A stretch of DNA of 64,000 bases from Shimia ponticola (GCF_007995215.1 NZ_VCDK01000005.1:248001-312000); one strand, 5' to 3'. Counted from the stretch's first letter, positions 17,314 to 27,374 are shown. Program-made: numbers and translations. The notes: generated by a model not told the origin, from the letters alone.

Positions 17314-18726
17314 TTAGAGTGCTGCAGCCTCTACAGCGGCCCTCAAGCCATCAAGTACGTGGACCATCGCCAATGTATCCAGCTCGCAATAGGCCAGCAT
17401 ATCCGCCCGCAACTGCGCGCGTTCTTTGCCCTCATCCATGTGGATCAACCTGACCCAGGCGGACATGGCGTCATCACCATTGGCTACGGGTAGGTCATCA
17501 TAGCTTAGTCCGGACGACATGACCGGCAGGATCTTCTTGATCGAGGCAGAGCCTTGGAAACGGGCATCCACATAGTCGGATTTGAACGGCTCCATCAGGT
17601 CAACGGTCCTTTCGATGACGCCATTCAGAAATGCCGCGTGTTCGGGAAACATCGTGGCCATTCGCTTGTTTTGACCGTTTTCATAGGTCTTGGACCAAAC
17701 AATCACATTACCTTCGGGTCCGATGTGCTGTGCAAGGCCGGCGACCAAGTCCCGCGGCAGTGCGGGCGTTTCACCAAGGTATTCAAAATGGCGCGGCTCC
17801 GCGCCGTGCGCATCCTGAACATGCAAGGAGTATTGAAAGGCGATTTGCTGATAGGCGTGCGCCCCATCAATCATCGGGATCGCAGAACCGAGCGCCTCAT
17901 AATCGAGATAGTGCAGCGGATAGGTCAGCCCGCTTAGGAAGCGGCGCAGGTTCCCTAGGTTCATCTGCGGCTCACCGGTCCGGAACGCCTTCAAAAAGAC
18001 CCTTTGGTTTGCGGTGATGTCTTCCGGGTCGACGTCACTTAGGTCCAAAATGCCTTGCTCGCGAAACCGGGCGATTGTCCCGGGATTGGCACGCGGCAGG
18101 TCATAGATGGATGCCTCTGGAACCGTCGGATTGAAATGTCGGAAGGCCACGCAATGCTTCTTTTTCGTTAGCTCGACACAGGTGCATCCTTCCTCATCAA
18201 TGCTGCGCTCTTCCAGCAAGGCAAGGGCATTATCGATATGGCGCCTCAATTCGGCTTCAAGTGCGGTCACATCCCCTGTCACGTCGGCCACGACAAAGGC
18301 CATGGCAGGGTCGACATCACCCGTTCGGACATAATCTTTATTGACGTGAACGATGTGGATTTGGCCAACCGTGTGGCCGGCCTCTTCTGCAACGATCTTC
18401 TGAAAAGCTGCGTCCTGAATATGTTTAGGCTTAACGCTGCCGCTCGCCTTGACTTCGTAGACGTCCATAACGCCGTCCACGACCCGGGTCAGATCGGTGC
18501 GTGCATAAAGACCGCGGTCGGTTTCGAACTCTTGCTGACTCTGGAAACCAGCCTGCCTGAGGAATTCCTCCTCGACCAAGGCCTCGAACCCGTATCCTTC
18601 GGCGACCAGACGTGCGTTGGGTTGCGACGGGTCATGCGGCGGCATCCGCTCAGGTGCCTTACGCGCAAGCCAGAACGTCTTTTCGCAATGCAGATAATCG
18701 GCAATGTCGGATTTCGTGAAACGCAT
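17314..18726 (-). CDS. DUF2779 protein: PD-(D/E)XK nuclease fused to a DnaQ-like exonuclease-type domain
   Basis: A 470-residue putative nuclease. The N-terminal half has the PD-(D/E)XK catalytic pattern D84...E91-V-K93 (VDGVMDVYEVKAS). Cysteines at 14, 181, 183 and 192 are spaced like the iron-sulfur cysteines of Cas4/AddB-type nucleases, one before and three after the core. The C-terminal half has DEDD-type RNase-H-fold signatures: LDYEA (Asp275, Glu277) and a final YCELD (Tyr446, Asp450). That is the DUF2779 region. Family members are uncharacterised. It is a lone gene followed upstream by rlmN; no helicase partner is adjacent. Confidence 0.8.
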   Translation of the reverse strand: MRFTKSDIADYLHCEKTFWLARKAPERMPPHDPSQPNARLVAEGYGFEALVEEEFLRQAGFQSQQEFETDRGLYARTDLTRVVDGVMDVYEVKASGSVKPKHIQDAAFQKIVAEEAGHTVGQIHIVHVNKDYVRTGDVDPAMAFVVADVTGDVTALEAELRRHIDNALALLEERSIDEEGCTCVELTKKKHCVAFRHFNPTVPEASIYDLPRANPGTIARFREQGILDLSDVDPEDITANQRVFLKAFRTGEPQMNLGNLRRFLSGLTYPLHYLDYEALGSAIPMIDGAHAYQQIAFQYSLHVQDAHGAEPRHFEYLGETPALPRDLVAGLAQHIGPEGNVIVWSKTYENGQNKRMATMFPEHAAFLNGVIERTVDLMEPFKSDYVDARFQGSASIKKILPVMSSGLSYDDLPVANGDDAMSAWVRLIHMDEGKERAQLRADMLAYCELDTLAMVHVLDGLRAAVEAAAL

Positions 18727-18779
18727 GAGCCTATCCCTCGTGACAGGGTCAGCCTTTCAGCAAATCACACGTTCGGCAA

Positions 18780-19973
18780 TCAAAGCCCGGCTTCGGCGGC
18801 AATCTGCGCCTTGGTCTTGCGCGCCCGCTCGGTCGCCGATTTCAACTGGCCACAGGCCGCCATGATGTCTTCGCCGCGCGGTGTGCGGATCGGCGATGCA
18901 TAGCCTGCCTTGTGAACGATATCGGCAAAGCGTTCGATGCGGTCCCAATCGCTCCGCTCATAGGGCGCGCCCGGCCACGGGTTGAACGGGATCAGGTTGA
19001 TCTTGGCGGGGATGCCCTTGATGAGTTTGATCAGACGCCGCGCATCTTCGTCGGTGTCATTCACATCCTTCAGCATCACATATTCAAACGTGATACGTTC
19101 GCTGTTCGACACCTTGGGGTATTCCCGCAAGGCATCGAGAAGCACTTCGATGTTGTACTTCTTATTGATCGGAACAAGCTTGTCGCGAACCTCATCGGTC
19201 GTTGCGTGGAACGAAACGGCCAGCAGACAGCCGATTTCCTCAGCCGTTTTTGCAATCTCTGGAACGATACCAGATGTCGACAGCGTGATCCGGCGGCGGC
19301 TGAGAGAAATACCCTCAGGGTCCATCGCGATCTTCATCGCGTCGCGCACGTTTTCAAAGTTATAGAGCGGCTCGCCCATGCCCATCAGTACGATGTTCGA
19401 GAGCAGACGCGGGCCAGATTCGCCCGTGCCGACGCCGGGTTCGGGCCATTCACCCAGATCATCGCGCGCAAGCATGACCTGACCGATGATCTCACCGGCC
19501 GTCAGGTTACGCACCAGTTTCTGAGTACCCGTGTGGCAAAACGAACAGGTCAGCGTGCAACCCACCTGCGAAGAGATACACAGCGTCCCACGATCCGATT
19601 CCGGGATATAGACAACCTCAACTTCATGACCGCCCGCGATCCGCACGAGGTACTTGCGCGTGCCATCGGCGCTGACCTGCTTTGACACGATCTCTGGCAG
19701 TTCGATGACGAACCGCTCAGCCAATTGCGCGCGGTAGGCTTTGGCGAGGTTTGTCATCTCGGCAAAGTCGCGCACGCCCCATTGGTAGATCCACTGCCAA
19801 ACCTGATTGACGCGCATCTTGACCTGCTTTTCCGGGGTCCCGGCCTCAAGCAGCGCGTCTTTCAGTTGCGCACGTGTCATACCGACAAGGTTCACTGGCC
19901 CCTCAGGCAATTTTCGAGGGATCGTCAGCAGGTCTTGTGTGATCGGCGCAGTGGCTTCGCTTGGGGCGGTCAT
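18780..19973 (-). CDS. rlmN: Dual-specificity 23S rRNA A2503 / tRNA A37 C2-methyltransferase
   Basis: A 397-residue radical-SAM enzyme that makes m2A at 23S rRNA position 2503 and tRNA position 37. The [4Fe-4S] motif CTLTCSFC (CxxxCxxC) is present near residue 140. [12 protein letters not shown] is the following conserved block, and the resolving cysteine region lies near the C-terminus ([12 protein letters not shown]). Length is close to E. coli RlmN (384). ATG at 19973. Confidence 0.96.
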   Translation of the reverse strand: MTAPSEATAPITQDLLTIPRKLPEGPVNLVGMTRAQLKDALLEAGTPEKQVKMRVNQVWQWIYQWGVRDFAEMTNLAKAYRAQLAERFVIELPEIVSKQVSADGTRKYLVRIAGGHEVEVVYIPESDRGTLCISSQVGCTLTCSFCHTGTQKLVRNLTAGEIIGQVMLARDDLGEWPEPGVGTGESGPRLLSNIVLMGMGEPLYNFENVRDAMKIAMDPEGISLSRRRITLSTSGIVPEIAKTAEEIGCLLAVSFHATTDEVRDKLVPINKKYNIEVLLDALREYPKVSNSERITFEYVMLKDVNDTDEDARRLIKLIKGIPAKINLIPFNPWPGAPYERSDWDRIERFADIVHKAGYASPIRTPRGEDIMAACGQLKSATERARKTKAQIAAEAGL

Positions 19974-20052
19974 GGCTCATCCTCAGCCAACAAATGATAA
20001 GGCAAGCCGTGCATATACGCGACTTGCCTTGATGTTTCCAGTGGTGCGCGGA

Positions 20053-20571
20053 TTAGCTCGCGCAGCGTTTCTCGGCGTCCTCCACAGCAGCGGTAAAGCC
20101 CAGTAGGCTGAACGTATCCTTTGTGGTTGTCCCGCGTGAGGACACACCAGTCACGACAGCTTGCGACCCGCGCTTCATCGCGGTCACGATCTTGGCGTCG
20201 TCGGACGGTGTCGCCGCCCATGCCCATTCACCCTCTGTGAAGAGTTCAAACTCAGTCCCGTCGACATTCATATTAACGGTCGAGCCTTCGCGGAACGGAT
20301 AGCCACCTGTGAAATTCAGTTGTCCCGATACATTTGCGCTTGGGCGGTAGAACACCATCAGCAATATCTCACCACGGCGAGCGGCGACAACGCGGCCATC
20401 ACGGGTGTTCACGGTTTCCTTGGGCGCGGACACACCCCAGCATTCTGTGGGATCAGATTCGGCAAAGACGCTCCAGTCCGTCTTGGCCGCCACGCGGTTC
20501 GTGCTCTCTTGAGCTGCAGCCGATGTCGCACAGACAAGCGACAGAGCCACTGTTACCAAAAATCGTTTCAT
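20053..20571 (-). CDS. Invasion-associated locus B (IalB) family exported protein
   Basis: A 172-residue secreted protein. A Sec signal (MKRFLVTVALSLVCATSAAAQE) is followed by an IalB-like domain: WSVFAESDPTECWGVSAPKE, then GEILLMVFYRP and FELFTEGEWAWAATPSDD. The two mature cysteines, after ATEC and at the C-terminal RCAS, may form a disulfide. The frame is open upstream, but ATG at 20571 gives the perfect signal peptide. IalB proteins are common in free-living Rhodobacteraceae with no link to invasion. Confidence 0.85.
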   Translation of the reverse strand: MKRFLVTVALSLVCATSAAAQESTNRVAAKTDWSVFAESDPTECWGVSAPKETVNTRDGRVVAARRGEILLMVFYRPSANVSGQLNFTGGYPFREGSTVNMNVDGTEFELFTEGEWAWAATPSDDAKIVTAMKRGSQAVVTGVSSRGTTTKDTFSLLGFTAAVEDAEKRCAS

Positions 20572-20765
20572 GACGCATTGCCTCGTGTATCGTCTCGCGG
20601 GGCCGTGTCTCTTGAGGACATTGAACTGGCCTTGCGGTTCATTGCTCGTTATGGGCGATTGATACGCGGGATCATGCCACGGGATCAAGTCAACGGCCAA
20701 GCCCGAGACGACCGCAAAAGCACCTCAAGCGATCACATCCGCGAAATCTTGCCGGGAGGACGACA

Positions 20766-21743
20766 ATGGACATCGGAGCACCCCTCATCGAATTGACCCG
20801 CGGCGGACGCGTCGAGAGCGTGCATTATGGTCATATCGCGGTCTGCAATGCAGCCGGAGAGGTCATTGCCGGAGCCGGAGACCCGACGCAGATCATCTAT
20901 CCCCGATCCTCGGCCAAGATGATCCAAGCCGTGCCCCTCGCGCTGCGTTTTCCTGACACCGATACCGAACGGCTGGCGCTGGCCTGTGCGTCCCATAGTG
21001 GTGAGGTCAGGCATACAACCCGCGTCGAACGCTGGCTTTCCGAACTGGGTCTCGGCGAGACAGATCTGCGCTGTGGCGCGCCTGAACCTCTTGGAAAAGG
21101 TGCGCGAAAGGAACTGATCCGGCAGGGCAAAACCCCGTGCCAATTGCATTCTGATTGCTCCGGCAAACACGCCGGGTTTCTGACCGTCACGCGCGATCTG
21201 GGCGCGGATATGGAGTATCTTGAGATCGACCATCCGGTTCAGGTCGCCGTGAAAGAGCATTTCGAAGACCTGACAGACGAGGCGTCGCCGGGATGGGGTA
21301 TCGATGGCTGCTCAGCGCCGAACCATGCAACGTCGGTTCAGGGGTTGGCACGGGCGATGGCGGCTTTTGCCAATGCGGATGACAGCACCGCGCGCGGACG
21401 TGCCATGCTCAGCCTGCGGCAGGCCATGATCAAACATCCGGACATGGTCGCAGGTGCCGGACGGGCTTGCACGGAACTGATGCGCGCCGCACCGGGCGTC
21501 GCGTTGAAGACAGGGGCAGAGGCGGTGTTTGTAGGTATCCTGCCGGAGAAAGGGTTGGGCGTCGCTCTCAAGATTGCAGATGGCAGCGTTCGCGCAGCCG
21601 AAGCTGCGATTGCCCATGTCTTGGTCCAGCTGGGTCTTTTGGACCCAGCACACCCGGACGCGCTCAAACGCGTTGGCGCGCCGCTGCGCAATTTCCGTGA
21701 CCTGCCAGTGGGCGAGACGCGCGCGGCCTTCAGCCTGAACTGA
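20766..21743 (+). CDS. Class 3 (Rhizobium ReAV-type) L-asparaginase
   Basis: A 325-residue cytoplasmic enzyme hydrolysing L-asparagine to aspartate and ammonia. The SxxK pair Ser48/Lys51 (YPRSSAKM) and CSGK (Cys131, Lys134) reproduce the Ser-Lys tandems and zinc-site Cys of the thermolabile Rhizobium etli enzyme. CASHSGE and GIDGCSAPNHA are further family blocks. AGGA lies about 7 bases before ATG at 20766. It converges with serB, with only 2 bases between the stop codons. Confidence 0.88.
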   Translation: MDIGAPLIELTRGGRVESVHYGHIAVCNAAGEVIAGAGDPTQIIYPRSSAKMIQAVPLALRFPDTDTERLALACASHSGEVRHTTRVERWLSELGLGETDLRCGAPEPLGKGARKELIRQGKTPCQLHSDCSGKHAGFLTVTRDLGADMEYLEIDHPVQVAVKEHFEDLTDEASPGWGIDGCSAPNHATSVQGLARAMAAFANADDSTARGRAMLSLRQAMIKHPDMVAGAGRACTELMRAAPGVALKTGAEAVFVGILPEKGLGVALKIADGSVRAAEAAIAHVLVQLGLLDPAHPDALKRVGAPLRNFRDLPVGETRAAFSLN

Positions 21744-21745
21744 GC

Positions 21746-22618
21746 TTAATCGTCGACGAAGTCCGCTTTCGCGTAACCTTGTAGGTACAGGAGAGCTGTC
21801 AGGTCGCCGTGGTTGACGCGCACTGGGCACTCTTCCTGAACCGAAGGTTTCGCATGCAGGGCCACGCCCAAACCGGCAAGGCCAAGCATGCCCAGATCAT
21901 TGGCACCGTCGCCAACGGCCAGCGCGTGTTCGGGCCCCACACCGAGCCGTGCCGTCACATCTTTGAGCGCATCGACCTTGGCTTCGCGCCCAAGAATCGG
22001 CCGTTCGACATCACCAGCCAGCACGTCACCGTCAACGATCAGAACATTGGCGCGCGTTTCATCAAAGCCCATCGCACCGCCCACGCGTTCCGTAAAGAAG
22101 GTGAATCCACCCGACACCAGAGCCGCGTAGGCCTTGTTCGCGCGCATCGTAGAGACAAGCGTCTTGCCACCCGGCATAAAGGTGATCTGGCGATCAAAGA
22201 CCTCTTGAAGAGCGACAACAGGCAGACCCTTGATCAGGCCTACGCGTTCCAACATCGCCTCTTCGAAATCCAACTTTCCGTCCATGGCCCGCGCGGTGAT
22301 CTCGGCGACCTTGTCACCAATGCCAGCATAGGCCGCCATCTCATCGATGCATTCCTGCTGGATCATGGTGCTGTCCATGTCGGCAATCAGGATGCGTTTG
22401 CGCCGCAATTCGCGCGGGACGACATTCAAATCGACACCCTGCCCCTGCAGGTCCTCCCACACGGCGCGGTAGTTGCCGGGCACACGATCGATCGGAAATT
22501 CTGCCGCCTCACCTTCGGAGAGCCAAAGGATCTCACCCCCACCCCACGCATTGCGCAGCGCCTCGGGCATAGCAGCCTCAAGCGCGCCGGGTTTGGCAAT
22601 CAGAATGGCGGTGTACAT
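21746..22618 (-). CDS. serB: Phosphoserine phosphatase
   Basis: A 290-residue HAD-superfamily enzyme, the last step of serine synthesis. The HAD nucleophile motif is ADMDSTMIQQECID. Other blocks are VSGGFTFF and the metal-binding GDGANDLGMLGLAGLGVALHAKP. An N-terminal ACT-like regulatory half of about 85 residues precedes the catalytic domain. ATG at 22618. It lies divergently from serC across a 248-base intergenic region, so all three serine-pathway genes are grouped here. Confidence 0.95.
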   Translation of the reverse strand: MYTAILIAKPGALEAAMPEALRNAWGGGEILWLSEGEAAEFPIDRVPGNYRAVWEDLQGQGVDLNVVPRELRRKRILIADMDSTMIQQECIDEMAAYAGIGDKVAEITARAMDGKLDFEEAMLERVGLIKGLPVVALQEVFDRQITFMPGGKTLVSTMRANKAYAALVSGGFTFFTERVGGAMGFDETRANVLIVDGDVLAGDVERPILGREAKVDALKDVTARLGVGPEHALAVGDGANDLGMLGLAGLGVALHAKPSVQEECPVRVNHGDLTALLYLQGYAKADFVDD

Positions 22619-22743
22619 GGGCGCGGTCCTTTTTAATTGGGGAGGCGGTTACCGTAACGCGACAGCGGTTGCCAGTTTGTCGTCGGTGACCGACTGCAAC
22701 AGAGGGTGACTCAACGGCTGGTCAAGGAACCCAAGTTTCCGAT

Positions 22744-22866
22744 CCACTCCATGGTTCATGATCATTATGCACTTTTGGCCTGTTGCGACTCCCAGCACTC
22801 CCCCGTAAACGCGGCGGTGGGACACCTCTCCCCAACGAGAGGCGCATATCTGTAAGGGTAACACCG
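22744..22866 (+). promoter_or_regulatory. Structured 5' leader of serC (candidate serC-type cis-regulatory RNA)
   Basis: The leader just before serC contains a perfect 6-bp hairpin CCTCTC (22825-22830) / GAGAGG (22837-22842) with loop CCCAAC. Upstream of it lies a C-rich and G-rich segment (about 22799-22821) that can pair. A 'serC RNA motif' has been described upstream of serC-serA operons in alphaproteobacteria. I could not match its consensus base by base, so the identity is an inference from position and hairpins. Confidence 0.45.
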
Positions 22867-24021
22867 ATGGCACAAACTGCTCCGGCTGCGCGGCCGGCAA
22901 ACCCGCGTTTTTCCTCTGGCCCCTGCGCCAAACCCCCCACATGGACTCTTGATGCTCTGAGCGATGCCGCACTTGGCCGTTCGCACCGTGCCGCCGTGGG
23001 CAAGACAAAACTGAAGGACGCGATCGAGACGACCCGTGAGATCCTCGGCGTTCCGGGTGACTACAAAATCGGCATCGTACCAGCCTCTGACACCGGCGCA
23101 TATGAAATGGCCATGTGGTCCATGCTGGGTGAACGCCCGGTTGAGATGGTCGCTTGGGAAAGCTTTGGCGCTGGCTGGGTAACAGACGCAGTCAAACAGC
23201 TGAAGATCGACGCAACTGTTCACACAGCCGAATACGGCGATATCGTCGATATGGCTGCGCTGAACTATGACAACGACGTCTGCTTTACATGGAACGGCAC
23301 CACATCCGGCGTGCGCGTCCCAACGGGCGACGTGATCCCCGCCGACCGCGAAGGCCTGACTTTGTGCGACGCGACCTCAGCAGCCTTCGCCATGGACCTG
23401 CCTTGGGACAAACTCGATGTCACGACGTTCTCCTGGCAGAAGGTGTTGGGCGGTGAAGCTGCCCATGGCGTCCTGATCTTGTCGCCGCGCGCTGTCGCGC
23501 GTCTGGAAAGCTACACGCCAGCATGGCCGCTACCCAAGATCTTCCGCCTGACCAAAGGTGGCAAATTGATCGACGGAATCTTCACCGGTGCCACGATCAA
23601 CACGCCGTCGATGCTGTGCGTCGAAGACTACCTGTTTGCCCTGAACTGGTCGAAAGAGGTCGGTGGCCTCAAGGGCCTCGTTGCACGCTCCGAAGCCAAC
23701 GCGAAAGCCGTCTGGGATTTCTGCGACGCCCGCGACTGGATCGCGAACCTCGCGAATGATCCGGCAACACGCTCGACCACCTCGGTTTGCCTCAAGTTCA
23801 CCGATGACCGCATCACTGATGGGGCTGCCTTTGCCAAGGCTGTCGCAAAACGGCTGGAGGTCGAAGGTATCGCACTCGACATCGGGGCCTATCGCGACGC
23901 GCCAGCAGGCCTGCGCATCTGGTGTGGATCGACGGTCGAGACCGCAGACATCGAAGCGATGCTGCCTTGGCTCGACTACGCGTTCCACGCCGAAATCGAA
24001 GCGCTCGCCGAAGCTGCCTGA
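22867..24021 (+). CDS. serC: Phosphoserine aminotransferase
   Basis: A 384-residue PLP-dependent aminotransferase converting 3-phosphohydroxypyruvate to phosphoserine. The N-terminus [13 protein letters not shown] is typical of the alphaproteobacterial (Methanosarcina-like) SerC type. The PLP lysine lies in [19 protein letters not shown] at 22867 is chosen over an earlier in-frame ATG because homology begins here and the leader RNA would otherwise be translated. serA follows after 78 bases. Confidence 0.95.
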   Translation: MAQTAPAARPANPRFSSGPCAKPPTWTLDALSDAALGRSHRAAVGKTKLKDAIETTREILGVPGDYKIGIVPASDTGAYEMAMWSMLGERPVEMVAWESFGAGWVTDAVKQLKIDATVHTAEYGDIVDMAALNYDNDVCFTWNGTTSGVRVPTGDVIPADREGLTLCDATSAAFAMDLPWDKLDVTTFSWQKVLGGEAAHGVLILSPRAVARLESYTPAWPLPKIFRLTKGGKLIDGIFTGATINTPSMLCVEDYLFALNWSKEVGGLKGLVARSEANAKAVWDFCDARDWIANLANDPATRSTTSVCLKFTDDRITDGAAFAKAVAKRLEVEGIALDIGAYRDAPAGLRIWCGSTVETADIEAMLPWLDYAFHAEIEALAEAA

Positions 24022-24028
24022 TCTCAGG

Positions 24029-24080
24029 GGTGCGCGATGCGCACCCTACCCCCCATTCCGTAGGATGCGCATCGCGCACC
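24029..24080 (+). repeat. 15-bp perfect inverted repeat between serC and serA
   Basis: GGTGCGCGATGCGCA (24029-24043) is the exact reverse complement of 24066-24080. Each arm is itself largely palindromic, allowing either one long hairpin or two small ones. It sits between serC and serA, with serA's Shine-Dalgarno only 6 bases downstream. It may be a REP-like element or an intra-operon RNA-stability or attenuation hairpin. Confidence 0.8.
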
Positions 24081-24099
24081 GACCCCGAAGGACATGACA

Positions 24100-25692
24100 A
24101 TGCCCAAAGTACTCGTCTCTGACAAACTGTCTGAAACCGCCGTCGACATCTTCCGCCAGCGCGGGATCGAAGTCGATTTTGAACCCAACCTTGGCAAGGA
24201 CAAGGACGCCCTGCTTGCCAAGATCGGGGAATATGATGGCCTTGCCATCCGCTCGGCCACTAAAGCGACGGAAAAAATCATCGCCGCCGCTGACAACCTC
24301 AAGGTCATCGGTCGCGCCGGGATCGGCACCGACAACATCGACAAAGATGCCGCCTCGAAGAAAGGCATCATCGTCATGAACACGCCCTTCGGCAACATGA
24401 CGACAACAGCCGAGCACGCCATCGCGATGATGTTCGCCGTCGCGCGCCAAATCCCCGAGGCCTCTGCGTCGACCCACGCCGGCAAATGGGAAAAATCCAA
24501 ATTCATGGGCGTCGAACTGACCGGCAAAACGCTCGGCGTCATCGGTGCGGGCAACATCGGTGGCATCGTTTGCGACCGTGCGCGCGGTCTGAAGATGAAG
24601 GTCATCGCGTTCGACCCGTTCCTGTCCGAGGAAAAAGCCGACAAGATGGGCGTTGAAAAGGTCGAGCTGGAGGACCTGCTGAAGCGCGCCGACTTTATCA
24701 CGCTCCACGTTCCAAAGACCGAGCAAACCGCCAACATGATCACCGCAGAGCGCATCGCGATGATGAAAAAAGGCGTGCGCATCATCAACTGTGCCCGGGG
24801 CGGTCTGGTCGACGAAGAGGCGCTGGCAGAGGCGCTGAAATCCGGCCACGTCGCTGGCGCGGCGTTTGACGTGTTCGCGGTTGAACCCGCCACGGAAAGC
24901 CCGCTCTTCAACCTGCCGAATGTCGTCGTGACCCCGCACCTGGGTGCGGCCACAACCGAAGCGCAGGAAAACGTCGCGCTACAAGTGGCCGAGCAGATGT
25001 CGAACTACTTGCTCGACGGCGCGGTGGAAAACGCCCTGAACATGCCATCCATGACGGCCGAAGAAGCCAAAGTCATGGGGCCTTGGGTCAAACTGGCCAG
25101 CCATTTGGGTAACTTCGTCGGTCAGATGACGGACGAGCCGATCAAGGCGATCAACATCCTCTATGACGGCACGGTCGCCAACATGAACCTGCCTGCACTG
25201 AACTGCGCCGTGATCGCAGGGATCATGAAGCGCGTGAACCCGGACGTGAACATGGTGTCGGCCCCCGTGATCGCAGCCGAACGCGGCATCAACATTTCGA
25301 CCACCAATCAGGCCAAGACAGGCGTCTTTGACGGTTACATCAAGGTGACAGTGGTCACGGCAGAGCGTGAACGCTCTGTGGCAGGCACCTGCTTCTCCGA
25401 CGGCAAGCCGCGCTTCATCCAGATCAAAGGCATCAACATCGACGCCGAGGTTGGCCAGCACATGCTCTACACCACCAACGAAGATGTGCCCGGCATCATC
25501 GGCACGTTGGGGCAGACCATGGGCGACAATGGCGTGAACATCGCGAACTTTACTCTTGGCCGGTCCGAAGTGGGCGGCGAAGCCATCGCGCTTTTGTATA
25601 TCGACCACGCAGTCTCCGATCAGGCGATTGAGGCACTTCGGAAGACCGAAATGTTCGGTCAGGTCGCACGGCTGGAGTTCGACGTCGCCTAA
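24100..25692 (+). CDS. serA: D-3-phosphoglycerate dehydrogenase
   Basis: A 530-residue NAD-dependent enzyme, the first step of serine synthesis. N-terminal substrate/NAD domains carry VIGAGNIGGIV (Rossmann loop, about 148-158), NCARGGLVDEEAL and the catalytic His in VVVTPHLGAATTEA. The long form adds an intervening domain and a C-terminal ACT domain (DVPGIIGTLGQTMGDNGVNI). ATG at 24100 is preferred because GAAGGA (24087-24092) is 7 bases upstream, whereas ATG at 24094 would leave one base. It is the second gene of a serC-serA operon that ends at a clear terminator. Confidence 0.96.
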   Translation: MPKVLVSDKLSETAVDIFRQRGIEVDFEPNLGKDKDALLAKIGEYDGLAIRSATKATEKIIAAADNLKVIGRAGIGTDNIDKDAASKKGIIVMNTPFGNMTTTAEHAIAMMFAVARQIPEASASTHAGKWEKSKFMGVELTGKTLGVIGAGNIGGIVCDRARGLKMKVIAFDPFLSEEKADKMGVEKVELEDLLKRADFITLHVPKTEQTANMITAERIAMMKKGVRIINCARGGLVDEEALAEALKSGHVAGAAFDVFAVEPATESPLFNLPNVVVTPHLGAATTEAQENVALQVAEQMSNYLLDGAVENALNMPSMTAEEAKVMGPWVKLASHLGNFVGQMTDEPIKAINILYDGTVANMNLPALNCAVIAGIMKRVNPDVNMVSAPVIAAERGINISTTNQAKTGVFDGYIKVTVVTAERERSVAGTCFSDGKPRFIQIKGINIDAEVGQHMLYTTNEDVPGIIGTLGQTMGDNGVNIANFTLGRSEVGGEAIALLYIDHAVSDQAIEALRKTEMFGQVARLEFDVA

Positions 25693-25702
25693 TCACACAC
25701 AA

Positions 25703-25730
25703 AAGGGGCAGGCTCCAACCTGCCCCTTCT
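25703..25730 (+). terminator. Rho-independent-type terminator after serA
   Basis: Perfect 10-bp stem AAGGGGCAGG (25703-25712) / CCTGCCCCTT (25719-25728) with a six-base loop. It runs directly into the dispersed repeat, which begins with the CCTTCTATGTTTC element instead of a long U tract. Confidence 0.85.
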
Positions 25731-25758
25731 ATGTTTCACAAATACTCGCGCCGCAGGC
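25725..25758 (+). repeat. 34-bp dispersed repeat, copy 3
   Basis: This segment overlaps the 3' arm of the serA terminator. Its reverse complement matches 2186-2219 at 32 of 34 positions, and its first 23 bases differ from 2373-2395 at one position. The association of two copies with hairpins suggests it belongs to terminators in this genome. Confidence 0.7.
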
Positions 25759-25817
25759 ATAGACCGACAGCCATCACGCTGAGCGGCGTCTCAGCGCCGG
25801 GCGCTATGACTTGGGCT

Positions 25818-27374
25818 TTAATCCCGCCGGATCACACCAGTCAAAGCCGCCGCGACAAGCGCGGTAACGACCCACCCCACGGCTTTCGCAAACCAGCGCA
25901 ACCACCATCCGATCTGTCCAAGCGGAGACCGCGACGTTGACGGTGCCCAAGCGCCTTCTTGACCCAGATCGACAATTGGGATCAGCAGATCGGCGGCGTA
26001 GGAAAACGCATTAAACGTCTCAAAGTCCTGCCCCGCCTGTCCGGGCTGCGACCAGAACGCTGCCGGGTTGTCCGGGTGGCTTTCTGTTGCGGCAATCCAG
26101 TCACGGGAGATCAGGATAGGTGCAGCGTTTGGGGCCATGTCGCCTGCGTTCCACGTCTTTTGAAAGAACAGGCCCAGCGCCTCGATCAGTAGCAGCGACA
26201 CCACCAAGGCACGCGCAGGCTTGTACCCATAGCCGATGGCCCCACGCAGGATCAGGTCGACCACCCATGCCAGTGCCAACCGCGCCGGATTGCGCAGCAT
26301 CCGACGATCTTCCTCGCGCATCAATCGCTCTTTGCGCATGAGCACGGCTTGCGCATCCGTGCGGTGGCCCATGGCCGATAGCACCGCGGACAGCTGTTCG
26401 TACGGCTGAGCGGTGAATGGTGTGTCTTTCGGACGTCGCTCCAACCACGCCAACCGCGCCTTCAGAGACGTGGTCGTGTGCCGCGAGAAATCGGTATAGC
26501 GGAACCCGTCTAGCCGAATGGGATAGGTGGCCATTTCAGCGTCAGGTTCGTCCGCCAACCGTGCGACCGTCGCGCCTGCAAGGTTCACGACACCTCGGCT
26601 CACCGACAGGGCCTGAAGGTACACAAGTCCCCCAACCTGAGCGCGCGCAAAGCTCAGCGCGATGCCGCGCCCATGTTCTTCGGTTTCGCCAAAGACGCCG
26701 CCCAATAATGGGTCTTCCTTTGGCGCGATAGCGCAATGGCTGACAAACACGTCATGTGCCGCCCGAAGCGATGAAAAGAACATCGTGCCTTCGGTCACCA
26801 GCGTGGTTTCACCGTCAGAATAGGGATAGTTTCCCAGAAACAGGGACCCATCAATCGACAGTTGTGGTGCAAAGATTGCGTCTTGTCCTTCGGCGCGGAT
26901 TTCGGCGTCGCAAATCTGGATGTCACCTTTGAACCGGGCCCCGGCAAGGCTGATTTCGCCAGCGACCTGTGTGCCCCCGCGCACAAAGAGGGACCCGTCA
27001 AATTCCGCCTGATCGGCCGACAACGACTTCATTTGCACATTGGTGAGGTAAAGCCCCCGCAATTTCGCATTCAACAGGCTTATCGACCCCGCCAGAACGC
27101 AGTTGCTCAGAGAAATGTCGCGTTCGATCTTCACGCCCTGCAAATCGAGGGTGCCGCTGATCCATGCCCCGCGCAGCCGCAGACCCTTGGCAAGTTTGGG
27201 TCCCTCAGGATCGAACAGAAGTGCCTTCAGGAAATCGCCACGGACCTCGGTTTCATCCGTCATGTCATGCGGCAAGGCCCCGTCCGATACCGACACCCTG
27301 ATCCCTCCGTGAGACTCTTCGAGGATGCGCGTTTCGGCAGCGGTGTACGGTTCAAGATCGGACAATCGTAACAT
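25818..27374 (-). CDS. Beta-helix (pentapeptide-like) membrane protein of unknown function
   Basis: A 518-residue protein that I cannot assign to a named family. Residues about 60-340 are repetitive short strands ([40 protein letters not shown]) suggesting a right-handed beta helix related to pentapeptide repeats. A helical, basic linker follows ([15 protein letters not shown]-like segment around 395). There are about three hydrophobic helices near 410-455 and at the C-terminus ([14 protein letters not shown]). There is no N-terminal signal, so the helix domain is probably cytoplasmic. ATG at 27374 is chosen by similarity of composition; the 79 codons upstream are Arg/Cys/Trp-rich and look non-coding. 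Divergent from ilvD. Confidence 0.65.
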   Translation of the reverse strand: MLRLSDLEPYTAAETRILEESHGGIRVSVSDGALPHDMTDETEVRGDFLKALLFDPEGPKLAKGLRLRGAWISGTLDLQGVKIERDISLSNCVLAGSISLLNAKLRGLYLTNVQMKSLSADQAEFDGSLFVRGGTQVAGEISLAGARFKGDIQICDAEIRAEGQDAIFAPQLSIDGSLFLGNYPYSDGETTLVTEGTMFFSSLRAAHDVFVSHCAIAPKEDPLLGGVFGETEEHGRGIALSFARAQVGGLVYLQALSVSRGVVNLAGATVARLADEPDAEMATYPIRLDGFRYTDFSRHTTTSLKARLAWLERRPKDTPFTAQPYEQLSAVLSAMGHRTDAQAVLMRKERLMREEDRRMLRNPARLALAWVVDLILRGAIGYGYKPARALVVSLLLIEALGLFFQKTWNAGDMAPNAAPILISRDWIAATESHPDNPAAFWSQPGQAGQDFETFNAFSYAADLLIPIVDLGQEGAWAPSTSRSPLGQIGWWLRWFAKAVGWVVTALVAAALTGVIRRD

